Source of the DNA: Syntrophomonadaceae bacterium | GTDB taxonomy: Bacteria; Bacillota; Syntrophomonadia; Syntrophomonadales; Syntrophothermaceae | Assembly: GCA_012719535.1 (NCBI GenBank) | Contig: JAAYAC010000059.1 | Coordinates: forward strand, 1 to 44,965 | Direction: 5' to 3' | DNA: 44,965 nt | Shown: positions 1-7,246 of the stretch, in pieces | Layout of the letters: each line of letters starts with the position of its first letter | How positions within the stretch are numbered: the stretch's first letter is position 1 | Notes under the pieces: model-generated | What the model was told of the DNA's origin: nothing | The model's database searches: none | Seen by the model: only the letters and a program-made list of their open reading frames with translations | Position numbers and translations under genes: made by a program

Positions 1-3
1 CGG

Positions 4-138
4 TTATTCCAGGCAGTTAACATAGGGTCGTTTGCACAACTCGGATACCAGAGACTTTGAAATCCTGGTACCACAAAGTTCTTCAGTAATCTCGGCTACT
101 TTGCGGGTGGATACACCGTTAACCACCGATTGAAACAT
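4..138 (-). pseudogene. IS256/Mutator-family transposase fragment
   Basis: The minus strand carries a 44-codon open stretch containing VNGVSTRKVAEITEELCG followed by ISKSLVSELCK. This is the conserved block of IS256/Mutator-type transposases just before the catalytic core. The frame is closed by TAA on both sides and there is no ribosome binding site, so it is a decayed scrap and not a working gene. The rest of the element may lie left of the window or be lost. Family assignment is by motif recognition only. Confidence 0.6.
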
Positions 139-208
139 GGATTGGCGTTACCAAAGATTGTGGGATAATTTACCGGCGATTTTCGTTGGGTCCAGCTTTA
201 CAATGGAG

Positions 209-234
209 GTGTGGTAAATTACCACACTTTTTTT
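209..234 (+). terminator. Rho-independent terminator
   Basis: A 7-bp stem GTGTGGT/ACCACAC with a 5-nt loop is followed by seven T. No plus-strand gene is visible upstream inside the window, so it presumably closes a transcript that begins left of position 1. It would insulate spoIVA. Confidence 0.6.
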
Positions 235-243
235 GTTTTCTGG

Positions 244-271
244 TTATATTACTCAGATGTCTTCAATATAT
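244..271 (+). promoter_or_regulatory. Possible sigma-E promoter of spoIVA
   Basis: TTATATT (244-250) and CAATATAT (264-271) are separated by 13 nt and loosely resemble the sigma-E -35 and -10 elements. B. subtilis spoIVA is sigma-E dependent, which motivates the guess. The match is imperfect and the stretch is AT-rich, so this is weak. Confidence 0.25.
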
Positions 272-358
272 TTGTACTGTTAAACTTACTCGATTACTGG
301 TTGGGTTTGGGAATCCGGTGGAAAACTCAATTAAGTCTATGCCAAGGAGGGAAATGGA

Positions 359-1837
359 GTGGAAGGTAACAACATCTTAAGAGATATCGCCGAACGAACG
401 GGGGGCGATATTTACCTGGGAGTTGTAGGCCCCGTTCGAACCGGGAAATCGACCTTTATTAAACGGTTCATGGACTTGCTAGTATTGCCAAACATCAAAG
501 ACATCTACGATAAACAAAGAGCCAAAGATGAGTTGCCCCAAAGCGGAGCCGGGAAAACCATAACCACCACCGAGCCCAAGTTTGTTCCCAATGAAGCTAT
601 AGAGATAAACCTGCGCAGCGGAGCTAACCTGAAGGTAAGGTTGATCGACTGTGTCGGGTATGCAGTCGAGGGAGCCCTTGGCTACCTGGAAGATGATGAG
701 CCCCGGATGGTCAAGACCCCATGGCTTGATTATGAGATACCCTTCGAAGAGGCGGCCGAGATAGGTACCCGTAAAGTAATAGTAGACCACTCCACTATAG
801 GTCTGGTGGTTGTTACCGATGGCTCCATTAGTGATATTCCTCGTGAAAAGTATGAACCGGCCGAGGAAAGAGTTATCTCTGAACTCAAGGAGCTGGATAA
901 ACCCTTTATCGTTTTACTGAACTCGACCCAGCCCTATGCCAAGGAGACCATGGAGTTGGCCGCCGAACTAGCCAGCAAGTACCAGGTGGCGGTTGTTCCC
1001 ATAGACGCCGCCCAGGCATCGACCGACGACTTGTACGGGGTGCTGGAAGAGGTTCTTTACGAGTTCCCGGTTCAGGAGGTCAACGTGCGGCTGCCCAGGT
1101 GGGTCGACGAACTGGACGAAGATTTTTGGCTCAGGGATAAGCTGGAATCGTCCATCAGGGGTATACTTAACAACGTTAGGAAAGTCAGGGACATAGACAA
1201 CGCCGTGGAGAAGATATCGGACATCAATGAGGTCGCTTATGTCAATATGGAAGAGATGAACTTGGGGACGGGGACAGCCTCTCTTGAAGTGGCCATTCCT
1301 GATGAACTCTTCTACACGGTGATCGCTGAGCTAAGCGGTTTTCAGGTGGAAGGCACTCACGATATCCTCCGGCTGATGAAGGACCTCAGCGTAGCCAAAC
1401 GGGAATACGACAAGGTGGCTCCTGCCCTGGAGGAGGTTAAAGAAACCGGCTATGGTGTGGTTACTCCCAGCCTGGACGAAATGCTCCTGGAAGAGCCGGA
1501 GCTTATCAGGCAGGGGAGCCGTTTCGGTGTACGGCTGAAAGCGCGGGCTCCGTCACTGCATGTGGTTCGGGCAGATATTACCACCGAAATAACCCCGATT
1601 ATCGGTACCGAGAAACAATGTGAGGAACTGGTACGCTACATGCTGGATGAATTCGAGGAAGACCCCACCAAGATATGGCAATCAAACATATTCGGAAAGT
1701 CGCTGCATGACCTGGTCAGGGAAGGAATTCAGAACAAATTGCACCGGATGCCGGAACACGCCCAGGTCAAGCTACAGGATACCTTGCAGCGCATAGTAAA
1801 CGAAGGCAGCGGCGGCTTAATCTGCATCATCATCTAG
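359..1837 (+). CDS. spoIVA: Stage IV sporulation protein A (coat-basement ATPase)
   Basis: SpoIVA is the mother-cell ATPase that polymerises on the forespore surface and anchors the spore coat. The protein is 492 aa, the same length as the B. subtilis protein, and begins with the family signature ERTGGDIYLGVVG. A Walker A motif (GPVRTGKS, residues 24-31) and an aspartate-rich switch (IDCVGY, about residue 97) mark the GTPase-like ATPase domain. The C-terminus ends in the short hydrophobic GGLICIII tail needed for forespore targeting in homologues. The GTG start at 359 is chosen because AAGGAGG lies 8 nt upstream; the ATG at 354 is out of frame. A terminator follows directly, so the gene appears monocistronic. 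It identifies the host as an endospore former. Confidence 0.97.
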   Translation: MEGNNILRDIAERTGGDIYLGVVGPVRTGKSTFIKRFMDLLVLPNIKDIYDKQRAKDELPQSGAGKTITTTEPKFVPNEAIEINLRSGANLKVRLIDCVGYAVEGALGYLEDDEPRMVKTPWLDYEIPFEEAAEIGTRKVIVDHSTIGLVVVTDGSISDIPREKYEPAEERVISELKELDKPFIVLLNSTQPYAKETMELAAELASKYQVAVVPIDAAQASTDDLYGVLEEVLYEFPVQEVNVRLPRWVDELDEDFWLRDKLESSIRGILNNVRKVRDIDNAVEKISDINEVAYVNMEEMNLGTGTASLEVAIPDELFYTVIAELSGFQVEGTHDILRLMKDLSVAKREYDKVAPALEEVKETGYGVVTPSLDEMLLEEPELIRQGSRFGVRLKARAPSLHVVRADITTEITPIIGTEKQCEELVRYMLDEFEEDPTKIWQSNIFGKSLHDLVREGIQNKLHRMPEHAQVKLQDTLQRIVNEGSGGLICIII

Positions 1838-1846
1838 CCCAGTCGG

Positions 1847-1870
1847 GCCGGCGAAAAGCCGGCTTTTTTT
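1847..1870 (+). terminator. Terminator after spoIVA
   Basis: The perfect 6-bp GC stem GCCGGC/GCCGGC has a GAAAA loop and is followed by seven T, 10 nt after the spoIVA stop. Confidence 0.85.
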
Positions 1871-1973
1871 ACGCCTGAGGGGCGGGAGCGGAAATTGTCT
1901 AACCGCCAGCAGGATTAGCGCCACCTTGTGCCGAATCTCCGTCACAGAAGGAAATACAAGGGGGGTTAAGGCG

Positions 1974-2327
1974 GTGAAAAGATTAGTAACCCTCAGGGGT
2001 AAATCACCCAACTTCGAAGCCGAGATCAATTTGCTTATCCGGGACGAGATCTGTAGGATCCTGGATATATTGTACCTTGATTGGAACAAAATGGACCGCT
2101 CCTATACCCTGGCTATCTTAGTCCAGGAGGAGGAGAAGTTTATCCAGCAAAACTGCGTGGTATTTGAGAAGAGGAAGTTGCCTGACCTAAGTAAAGATCT
2201 GGACGATTTTTCAGAAGTCATGGGCCATGCTAAAAACGTTCCCTATGAGATCGACCTGGTCAGAATATTCAAGGTGACATCCCCCCGGGGTGACCGCTTC
2301 CTAGCTTATGTGATATACAAAGATTGA
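1974..2327 (+). CDS. Hypothetical protein, 117 aa
   Basis: I do not recognise this family. The GTG at 1974 is preferred because AAGGGGGG sits about 9 nt upstream; a TTG at 1926 would add 16 residues without a good ribosome binding site. The product is a soluble, charged protein with no membrane segment or signal peptide and one cysteine-containing segment around QQNCVVFEKRKLPDL. It lies between two terminators, spoIVA upstream and the amino-acid operon downstream, so it is probably transcribed alone or by read-through from spoIVA. Balanced residue composition and flanking signals support a real gene. No function can be proposed. Confidence 0.6.
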   Translation: MKRLVTLRGKSPNFEAEINLLIRDEICRILDILYLDWNKMDRSYTLAILVQEEEKFIQQNCVVFEKRKLPDLSKDLDDFSEVMGHAKNVPYEIDLVRIFKVTSPRGDRFLAYVIYKD

Positions 2328-2343
2328 GGTTGCGTCGGTCTCG

Positions 2344-2367
2344 CAGCCGGGTGATCCCGGCTGTTTT
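2344..2367 (+). terminator. Terminator after the 1974 gene
   Basis: An 8-bp stem CAGCCGGG/CCCGGCTG with a TGAT loop is followed by a short TTTT run. The U tract is short, so termination may be partial. Confidence 0.65.
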
Positions 2368-2387
2368 GCTGCTCGGGGAAAAAGGTT

Positions 2388-2416
2388 TTGTCACGAGCGG
2401 ACGGGAATGCTATAAT
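2388..2416 (+). promoter_or_regulatory. Sigma-A promoter of the ACT-hom-lysC operon
   Basis: TTGTCA and TATAAT are separated by exactly 17 nt, and TGC directly before the -10 gives an extended -10 element. It is one of the best promoters in the window and lies about 50 nt before the 2467 start. Confidence 0.8.
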
Positions 2417-2466
2417 GTCCACTGATACCAGAATTATATCCGTGTTCCGTAGACAGGGGGAGAAGC

Positions 2467-2910
2467 GTGAACCGGGAAAAAAGGTATTACCTTGTGCGGG
2501 AAGATATCTTGCCTGAAGCTATCCGCAAGACGGCGTGGGTCAAGGAGATGCTGGCCAACGGTAGTGCTGAAAGTATTAAGCAGGCCGTGGAGATGGCAGA
2601 CCTGGCCAGGAGTACTTTCTACAAATACAAAGACGGGGTATACCCGTTTTTTGATGGAAAGGCTATGCAGGTAGTGAACCTGTCACTGCACCTGAAAGAC
2701 CGGCCAGGTATACTTTCCGGGGTACTGAACAGTATTGCAGGAGCGGGCATAAACATCCTAACCATAAACCAGAGCCTTCCGCTGCAGGGCATGGCCAATG
2801 TTACCCTGTCACTGGATATGGAAAAGGTGGAATTGAGTCCCGAGGAACTGATTGAGCAACTTTACAGCCTCGATGGTGTTATCCGGGTCGAGGTTGTGGG
2901 CAGGAGCTAG
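2467..2910 (+). CDS. pheB: ACT domain-containing protein (PheB/UPF0735 family)
   Basis: The protein has 147 aa, matching B. subtilis PheB. The N-terminal 65 residues form a short helical region containing DLARSTFYKYKDGVYPF, and residues 70-147 are an ACT amino-acid-binding domain (VNLSLHLKDRPGILSGVLNS). PheB-type proteins lie beside hom or pheA and are believed to sense or regulate aspartate- or phenylalanine-family synthesis; the exact role is not settled. It starts with GTG behind AGGGGGAG and is followed after 36 nt by homoserine dehydrogenase, so both are read from the promoter at 2388. The helix-turn-helix-like N-terminus could mean a regulatory function, which is inference. Confidence 0.88.
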   Translation: MNREKRYYLVREDILPEAIRKTAWVKEMLANGSAESIKQAVEMADLARSTFYKYKDGVYPFFDGKAMQVVNLSLHLKDRPGILSGVLNSIAGAGINILTINQSLPLQGMANVTLSLDMEKVELSPEELIEQLYSLDGVIRVEVVGRS

Positions 2911-2946
2911 AACCTGTCAATACATGACAAGGGAGGACGTAGCATC

Positions 2947-4233
2947 GTGATCAATATCGGGCTTCTGGGCTGCGGGACGGTGGGATCCGGGGTGGTAAAG
3001 CTCCTCGCATCCAACCGGGCTGTTATTTCTATGAGAAGTGGGCAAGAAATAACCATCAAGCGGGTTCTGGAAACGGCGCCGCACAAGGTTCTTGATCTGG
3101 GTTTGGGAGAAGAGGTCCTGTGCACCGACATAAATGAACTGCTGGCCGACGAAGACATCCACATCGTAGTGGAGCTTATCGGAGGTATTGAGCCGGCCCG
3201 AACATATATTCTGGAAGCAATGAAAAGGGGCAAGCATGTGGTCACCGCCAATAAGGACCTGATTGCGGTTTGTGGGCAGGAGTTGTTCAGTACCGCTGAG
3301 ACTCACGGGGTGGATTTCTACTTTGAGGCCGCTGTTGGTGGAGGAATCCCGGTAATTCATCCTCTCAAGCAGTACCTGGGCGGCAACCATATCAAAGAAG
3401 TCATCGGCATAGTAAACGGTACTACCAACTATATCCTGACCAAGATGTCCCGGGAAGGGATGGAGTTTAATCAAGTTCTGCGGGAAGCTCAGGAACTGGG
3501 TTATGCCGAGGCGGATCCAACTTCCGACGTGGAAGGATACGACGCGGCCCGCAAGATTGCTATACTCGCTTCCATAGCCTTCAACAGCCGGGTAACCCTG
3601 GACGACGTATATGTGGAAGGTATTACCCGTTTGAGCCCGTTGGATATCGAATACGGTGGTGAATTGGGTTACGTGGTGAAGTTGCTGGCCATTGCCCAGG
3701 AAATCAAAGGGAGGATCCAGGCTCGGGTGCACCCGGCATTTATCCCCAAGCATCATCCCCTGGCGGCGGTTAACGGGGTGTATAACGCCGTTTTTATCAA
3801 CGGGGATGCGGTAGGCGAGCTGATGTTTTACGGGCGGGGTGCCGGGCAGATGCCAACCGCCAGTGCGGTGGTTGGAGACATCATGGAAATTGCCCGTAAT
3901 ATCCACCGGGGCACCGTTGGAAGCGTCTCCTGTACCTGTTTTTATAGCAAGGACATTATGCCCATAGATGAGTTGCAGAGCAAGTTCTATATTCGCCTGC
4001 TGGTCAAGGATCGGCCGGGTGTGCTGGCTGCCATCGCCGGGGTGTTCGGCAACCACCAGGTCAGCATCGCTACTGTCCTGCAGAAGACCAGTGGCGAGGA
4101 ATATGCCCGGTTGGTTCTTGTTACCCACTATGTACCGGAATCCGACCTGCGGGATGCCCTGACTGTGTTGGAAGGCATGAGTATTGTGAGCGAGATCAGT
4201 AATGTAATACGCCTGGAGGGAGAGACGCGGTAA
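2947..4233 (+). CDS. hom: Homoserine dehydrogenase
   Basis: Homoserine dehydrogenase reduces aspartate semialdehyde to homoserine with NAD(P)H, at the branch to threonine and methionine. The 428-aa protein opens with a Rossmann fingerprint GLLGCGTVGSG, and carries the family segments VVTANKDLIA, AAVGGGIPVIHPL and GIVNGTTNYILTKM, with EADPTSDVEGYDAARK in the substrate site. The last 80 residues form an ACT domain (LLVKDRPGVLAAIAGVFG), as expected of the threonine-regulated long form. GTG at 2947 has GGGAGG upstream. It lies between the PheB-like ACT protein and aspartate kinase in one operon. Two consecutive ACT proteins plus the ACT-bearing kinase suggest tight allosteric control. Confidence 0.96.
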   Translation: MINIGLLGCGTVGSGVVKLLASNRAVISMRSGQEITIKRVLETAPHKVLDLGLGEEVLCTDINELLADEDIHIVVELIGGIEPARTYILEAMKRGKHVVTANKDLIAVCGQELFSTAETHGVDFYFEAAVGGGIPVIHPLKQYLGGNHIKEVIGIVNGTTNYILTKMSREGMEFNQVLREAQELGYAEADPTSDVEGYDAARKIAILASIAFNSRVTLDDVYVEGITRLSPLDIEYGGELGYVVKLLAIAQEIKGRIQARVHPAFIPKHHPLAAVNGVYNAVFINGDAVGELMFYGRGAGQMPTASAVVGDIMEIARNIHRGTVGSVSCTCFYSKDIMPIDELQSKFYIRLLVKDRPGVLAAIAGVFGNHQVSIATVLQKTSGEEYARLVLVTHYVPESDLRDALTVLEGMSIVSEISNVIRLEGETR

Positions 4234-4284
4234 AACACTCTCACCTGGTTCGAAGAAACAGTCGGAAAAAAGGAGTGACCAAGG

Positions 4285-5505
4285 ATGGCCCTGGTTGTAC
4301 AGAAGTTTGGGGGGAGTTCGGTTGCCTCCCTGGAAAGGATAAGGAATGTGGCAAACCGTGTTATGCGGGAGAAGGAGGATGGCAACCGGGTTGTGGTAGT
4401 GGTATCGGCTATGGGTGATACTACCGATGAGCTCATCGGCCTGGCCCGCCAGACCGGCCCGGTTTTGGATGACCGGGAAATGGATGCCTTGCTGGCTACC
4501 GGCGAACAGCAGTCGGCCGCCCTGCTGACCCTCACCCTGCGGAACATGGGGTGTGATGCCATCTCTCTTACCGGTTGGCAGGCGGGGATACTGACCGAAC
4601 CGGTACATGGCAAAGCACGTATCAGCAAGATAACCCCGGAGCGCATCCAGAAGGAGCTGGCAGGGGGTAAAGTGGTAGTGGTTGCCGGGTTCCAGGGACT
4701 TAGCCCCGGGGGCGACGTAACCACCCTGGGCCGGGGCGGCTCCGACACTACTGCGGTAGCGCTGGCAGCGGTGCTAGGAGCCGACATTTGTGACATATAT
4801 ACCGATGTTGACGGAGTCTACACCGCCGACCCGCGGGTAGTCAAGGATGCCCGGAAGTTACCATACGTCTCCTACGATGAAATGTTGGAGCTGGCCAGCC
4901 TGGGGGCGGTAGTTCTTCAGCCCCGGGCCGTGGAGTTTGCCAAGCTGTATGGGGTAAAGCTACAGGTGCGTTCCAGTTTTAGTTTTGCCAAAGGTACCAG
5001 TATTATGGAGGTTGGACAAATGGAAAAAGAGAGAATCGTTACCGGGGTAGCCCATGACCTGAATGTTGCCAAAGTAACCCTATTCGATCTTCCGGATGTG
5101 CCCGGTATTGCCAAGACCATCTTCAAAAGCCTGGCCCGGCATGGGATTAACGTCGATATGATTATCCAGAGTGGCAATCGCAACGGCCATAATGACATTT
5201 CCTTTACCATAACCAGAGATGACCTACCCCGGGCTCTGACGGTGGTAGAACAGGTGCGACAGGAGACCGGGGCTTCTGGTGCCAGTTTCGGGGAGGATGT
5301 TGCCAAGGTGTCTATCGTGGGAGCGGGTATGCAAAGCAACCCCGGAGTAGCTGCTGCCATGTTTGAAGCCCTGGCCGACGAGGAAATCAACATTCAGATG
5401 ATCAGTACCTCCGAGATCAAGGTCTCCTGTGTCATCGATGCGGTAAACGTGGCCAAGGCGGTTCAGGCGCTGCACCGCAAGTTTGCCCTGGACGAGGTTG
5501 ATTAA
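4285..5505 (+). CDS. lysC: Aspartate kinase
   Basis: This enzyme phosphorylates aspartate, the first step to lysine, threonine, methionine and diaminopimelate. The 406-aa protein begins VVQKFGGSSVASLERI, the kinase signature, and contains GRGGSDTTAVALA and DVDGVYTADPRVV of the nucleotide site. The C-terminal 150 residues hold two ACT domains (VTLFDLPDVPGIAKTIF and VSIVGAGMQSNPGVAAAMF). Length and domain order match the B. subtilis LysC class, in which an internal start also makes a short regulatory subunit; an ATG with some upstream purines exists around 5020 but I cannot prove its use. AAAAAAGGAG precedes the ATG. It ends the operon and converges on thiM with a 15-nt gap and no visible terminator. 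Confidence 0.96.
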   Translation: MALVVQKFGGSSVASLERIRNVANRVMREKEDGNRVVVVVSAMGDTTDELIGLARQTGPVLDDREMDALLATGEQQSAALLTLTLRNMGCDAISLTGWQAGILTEPVHGKARISKITPERIQKELAGGKVVVVAGFQGLSPGGDVTTLGRGGSDTTAVALAAVLGADICDIYTDVDGVYTADPRVVKDARKLPYVSYDEMLELASLGAVVLQPRAVEFAKLYGVKLQVRSSFSFAKGTSIMEVGQMEKERIVTGVAHDLNVAKVTLFDLPDVPGIAKTIFKSLARHGINVDMIIQSGNRNGHNDISFTITRDDLPRALTVVEQVRQETGASGASFGEDVAKVSIVGAGMQSNPGVAAAMFEALADEEINIQMISTSEIKVSCVIDAVNVAKAVQALHRKFALDEVD

Positions 5506-5520
5506 TTCGGGAATAGGTGC

Positions 5521-6321
5521 TCATGCATCTTGGATACTGGCCATCCGTATGATGTCGTCCCTGGTCAAACCGGCCATGCGGTCCAGGAAAGTAGTACGGT
5601 AGCTGCCGGGACCTTTAACCCCGTCCCCGGCGGCTAGTTGACCAGCTATGCCGAAACATACCAGGGACGAGACAGCTGCTTCGAACGGGTCTGCAACCAC
5701 GGCGCCGAAGGCCCCGAGCACCGAGGCGCACATGCAGCCGGTGCCGGTAATTGTCCCCATAAATGGGTGACCGTTGTTTACCGTCACCGCTCTGGTTGCA
5801 GAAAGGACCAGGTCCCGAACTCCGGTGACCACCACGACATTGCCCAATCTGGCTGCCAGCCTCTGCCCGGCTTTGAGCAGGTCACCGGCGACTTCCCCCG
5901 ATTCAACTCCGCGGACCTCGGCGTCCAGACCGGCCAGAATGCCGATTTCCGCAGGGTTGCCTTTCAGGATGCTGATCTTCACTTCTTCAAGTATCAGAGT
6001 GGTGCTATCGGTGCGGTAGCTCGTGGCCCCGACACCCACCGGGTCGAGTATGACCGGGATACCCAACTGGTTAGCCTTTTTGCCGGCCTTGAGCATGGAA
6101 GCGACCGTCCGGGGATTGAGGGTGCCTATGTTGAGCACCAGTGAATTGGCGATAGCCACCATCTCCTCTACCTCTTCGGCGGCATCAGCCATAACCGGCA
6201 GGGCGCCCACCTGCAGGGTGATATTGGCGCAATCATTGACGGTTACATAGTTGGTGATGTGGTGAACCAGGGGCCTTGTCGAACGTACCTTGTCCAGATT
6301 CTCCGCTACTTTTCTTATCAT
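5521..6321 (-). CDS. thiM: Hydroxyethylthiazole kinase
   Basis: ThiM phosphorylates 4-methyl-5-(2-hydroxyethyl)thiazole in thiamine salvage. The 266-aa protein matches the family length and shows PLVHHITNYVTVNDCAN near the N-terminus, GIPVILDPVGVGATSYR in the middle and the GTGCMCASVLGAF nucleotide/catalytic loop near residue 190. The ATG at 6321 has GAAAGGAG at the proper distance. It stands alone with its own promoter, TPP riboswitch and terminator upstream, so it is repressed when thiamine pyrophosphate is plentiful. No thiE or thiD is adjacent in this window. Confidence 0.95.
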   Translation of the reverse strand: MIRKVAENLDKVRSTRPLVHHITNYVTVNDCANITLQVGALPVMADAAEEVEEMVAIANSLVLNIGTLNPRTVASMLKAGKKANQLGIPVILDPVGVGATSYRTDSTTLILEEVKISILKGNPAEIGILAGLDAEVRGVESGEVAGDLLKAGQRLAARLGNVVVVTGVRDLVLSATRAVTVNNGHPFMGTITGTGCMCASVLGAFGAVVADPFEAAVSSLVCFGIAGQLAAGDGVKGPGSYRTTFLDRMAGLTRDDIIRMASIQDA

Positions 6322-6421
6322 CCCGCTTTGCTCCTTTCACAATGTGATTGTCATAATTCATCCGTGTTATCAGTGTCTGTTTTCAGGACAGACGCCCATG
6401 GCGCGTTGGCGCTAATCCCGG

Positions 6422-6450
6422 CAAAAATAAAATGAACCCCGCAGGGTTCA
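6422..6450 (-). terminator. thiM: Riboswitch-controlled terminator before thiM
   Basis: On the minus strand a 7-bp TGAACCC/GGGTTCA stem with a TGCG loop is followed by TTTTATTTTT. It sits between the TPP aptamer and the thiM start and is the likely expression platform: ligand binding would favour this hairpin and stop transcription. Confidence 0.8.
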
Positions 6451-6464
6451 CTCGCCAGTCGTGT

Positions 6465-6565
6465 TCACGCTTCCCTACGCTGGTATGATCCAGATCAGGT
6501 ACTGAGGGTCACAGGCTGTTACCCGTTTCTCAGCCTCTCTACCAGAGGCTCCCCTAGCGTCCGTC
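6465..6565 (-). promoter_or_regulatory. TPP riboswitch (THI box) of thiM
   Basis: Read on the minus strand, the RNA contains AGGGGAGCC, GGCTGAGA and ACCTGATCTGGATCATACC followed by AGCGTAGGGAAGC. These are the pyrimidine-sensor, pyrophosphate-sensor and closing-stem elements of the TPP aptamer in the right order and spacing. The terminator at 6433-6450 follows directly. Identification is by conserved core and is strong. Confidence 0.96.
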
Positions 6566-6590
6566 TTTGGTTTAGTTTTTCTCTAAAACC

Positions 6591-6618
6591 ATTTTAGCTA
6601 TTATTCTAACCCAGTCAA
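6591..6618 (-). promoter_or_regulatory. Promoter of thiM leader
   Basis: On the minus strand TTGACT (6618-6613) and TAAAAT (6596-6591) are separated by 16 nt. The start of transcription would fall near 6584, about 20 nt before the TPP aptamer. Confidence 0.65.
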
Positions 6619-6710
6619 GCGGAAAATCACAACGGGCCGATTATACACTGCCATGCGTACCGGCGTGGTCCCGTAACAGAGCTGGTTATCGGAGTTCACT
6701 GTTGGCCTTC

Positions 6711-6869
6711 TCAGTACCACTTTTTCAGCAGCTCTGCGAAGTTATTCAGGTTTTCCCGCAGTGCTTCGTCTCGAACCACGTCTTTCCGAGACAACTGGTC
6801 AAGTATCCGCTCAATACTCCGACTCCTACCTGAGGTCCCAACGTATCCCGGCGCAGTATGAAACCCCCG
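6711..6869 (-). other. Possible degraded coding remnant
   Basis: The minus strand reads ERILDQLSRKDVVRDEALR and then NLNNFAELLKKWY before TGA at 6711. This looks like a genuine charged amphipathic C-terminus. The open frame is bounded upstream by TAA at 6870-6872 and contains no ATG, GTG or TTG start with a ribosome binding site. It may be the tail of a lost gene. The rest of the 400-nt stretch between the thiM promoter and the tRNA promoter holds nothing I can recognise. Confidence 0.25.
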
Positions 6870-6928
6870 TTATACCGCTCCGGTCACGCCGGGTTTTACC
6901 CGAGTGTTCCGCCAGAGCCGGGTTTCTC

Positions 6929-6957
6929 TTGACAGGGAATGGGTTGAGTCGTAAAAT
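6929..6957 (+). promoter_or_regulatory. Promoter of tRNA-Pro
   Basis: A perfect TTGACA and TAAAAT with a 17-nt spacer lie 68 nt before the tRNA. The intervening leader contains an 8-bp GCCGGGAC/GTCCCGGC hairpin and two copies of ATAGAGATTAAC. Confidence 0.75.
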
Positions 6958-7024
6958 ATAAGGTGCGCCGGGACGGATTATCAATACAGGTCCCGGCAAA
7001 ATAGAGATTAACATAGAGATTAAC

Positions 7025-7101
7025 CGGGGCGTGGCTCAGCTTGGTAGAGCGCTTGCTTGGGGTGCAAGAGGTCGCTGGTTCAAATCCAGTCGCTCCGACC
7101 A
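7025..7101 (+). tRNA. tRNA-Pro (anticodon GGG)
   Basis: The 77-nt cloverleaf has a 7-bp acceptor stem CGGGGCG/CGCTCCG, a D arm with GGCTCAGCTTGGTAGAGC, an anticodon stem CTTGC/GCAAG around the loop TTGGGGT (anticodon GGG at positions 34-36), a T arm GCTGGTTCAAATCCAGT, and an encoded CCA end. A strong promoter precedes it and a terminator follows, so it is a single-tRNA transcription unit. Confidence 0.96.
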
Positions 7102-7114
7102 TTTGGAAGTGAAG

Positions 7115-7141
7115 ACAGGCATCAGCCTGTTTTTATTTTTT
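7115..7141 (+). terminator. Terminator after tRNA-Pro
   Basis: A 6-bp ACAGGC/GCCTGT stem with an ATCA loop is followed by TTTTATTTTTT. Confidence 0.85.
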
Positions 7142-7177
7142 AGCCGTACCCGGCACTGTTGCCAGGTCTACCCAACC

Positions 7178-7207
7178 TTGACGGGCATTGGGAAGAAGGG
7201 TCATAAT
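7178..7207 (+). promoter_or_regulatory. Promoter of the envelope gene group
   Basis: TTGACG and CATAAT are separated by 18 nt, about 40 nt before the ATG at 7247. Confidence 0.5.
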
Positions 7208-7246
7208 TAGATTGGCTATGCAGGCGTGCTTGATAGGAGTATTGAC

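Noticed and set aside
2917-4608. A 563-codon minus-strand frame opposite hom and the start of lysC
   Set aside because: It spans two well-identified plus-strand genes and the translation is low-complexity shadow sequence.
6896-7102. Minus-strand peptide beginning MVGATGFEPATSCTPSKRS
   Set aside because: This is the well-known false protein produced by translating the antisense of a tRNA gene; the tRNA-Pro lies at 7025-7101.
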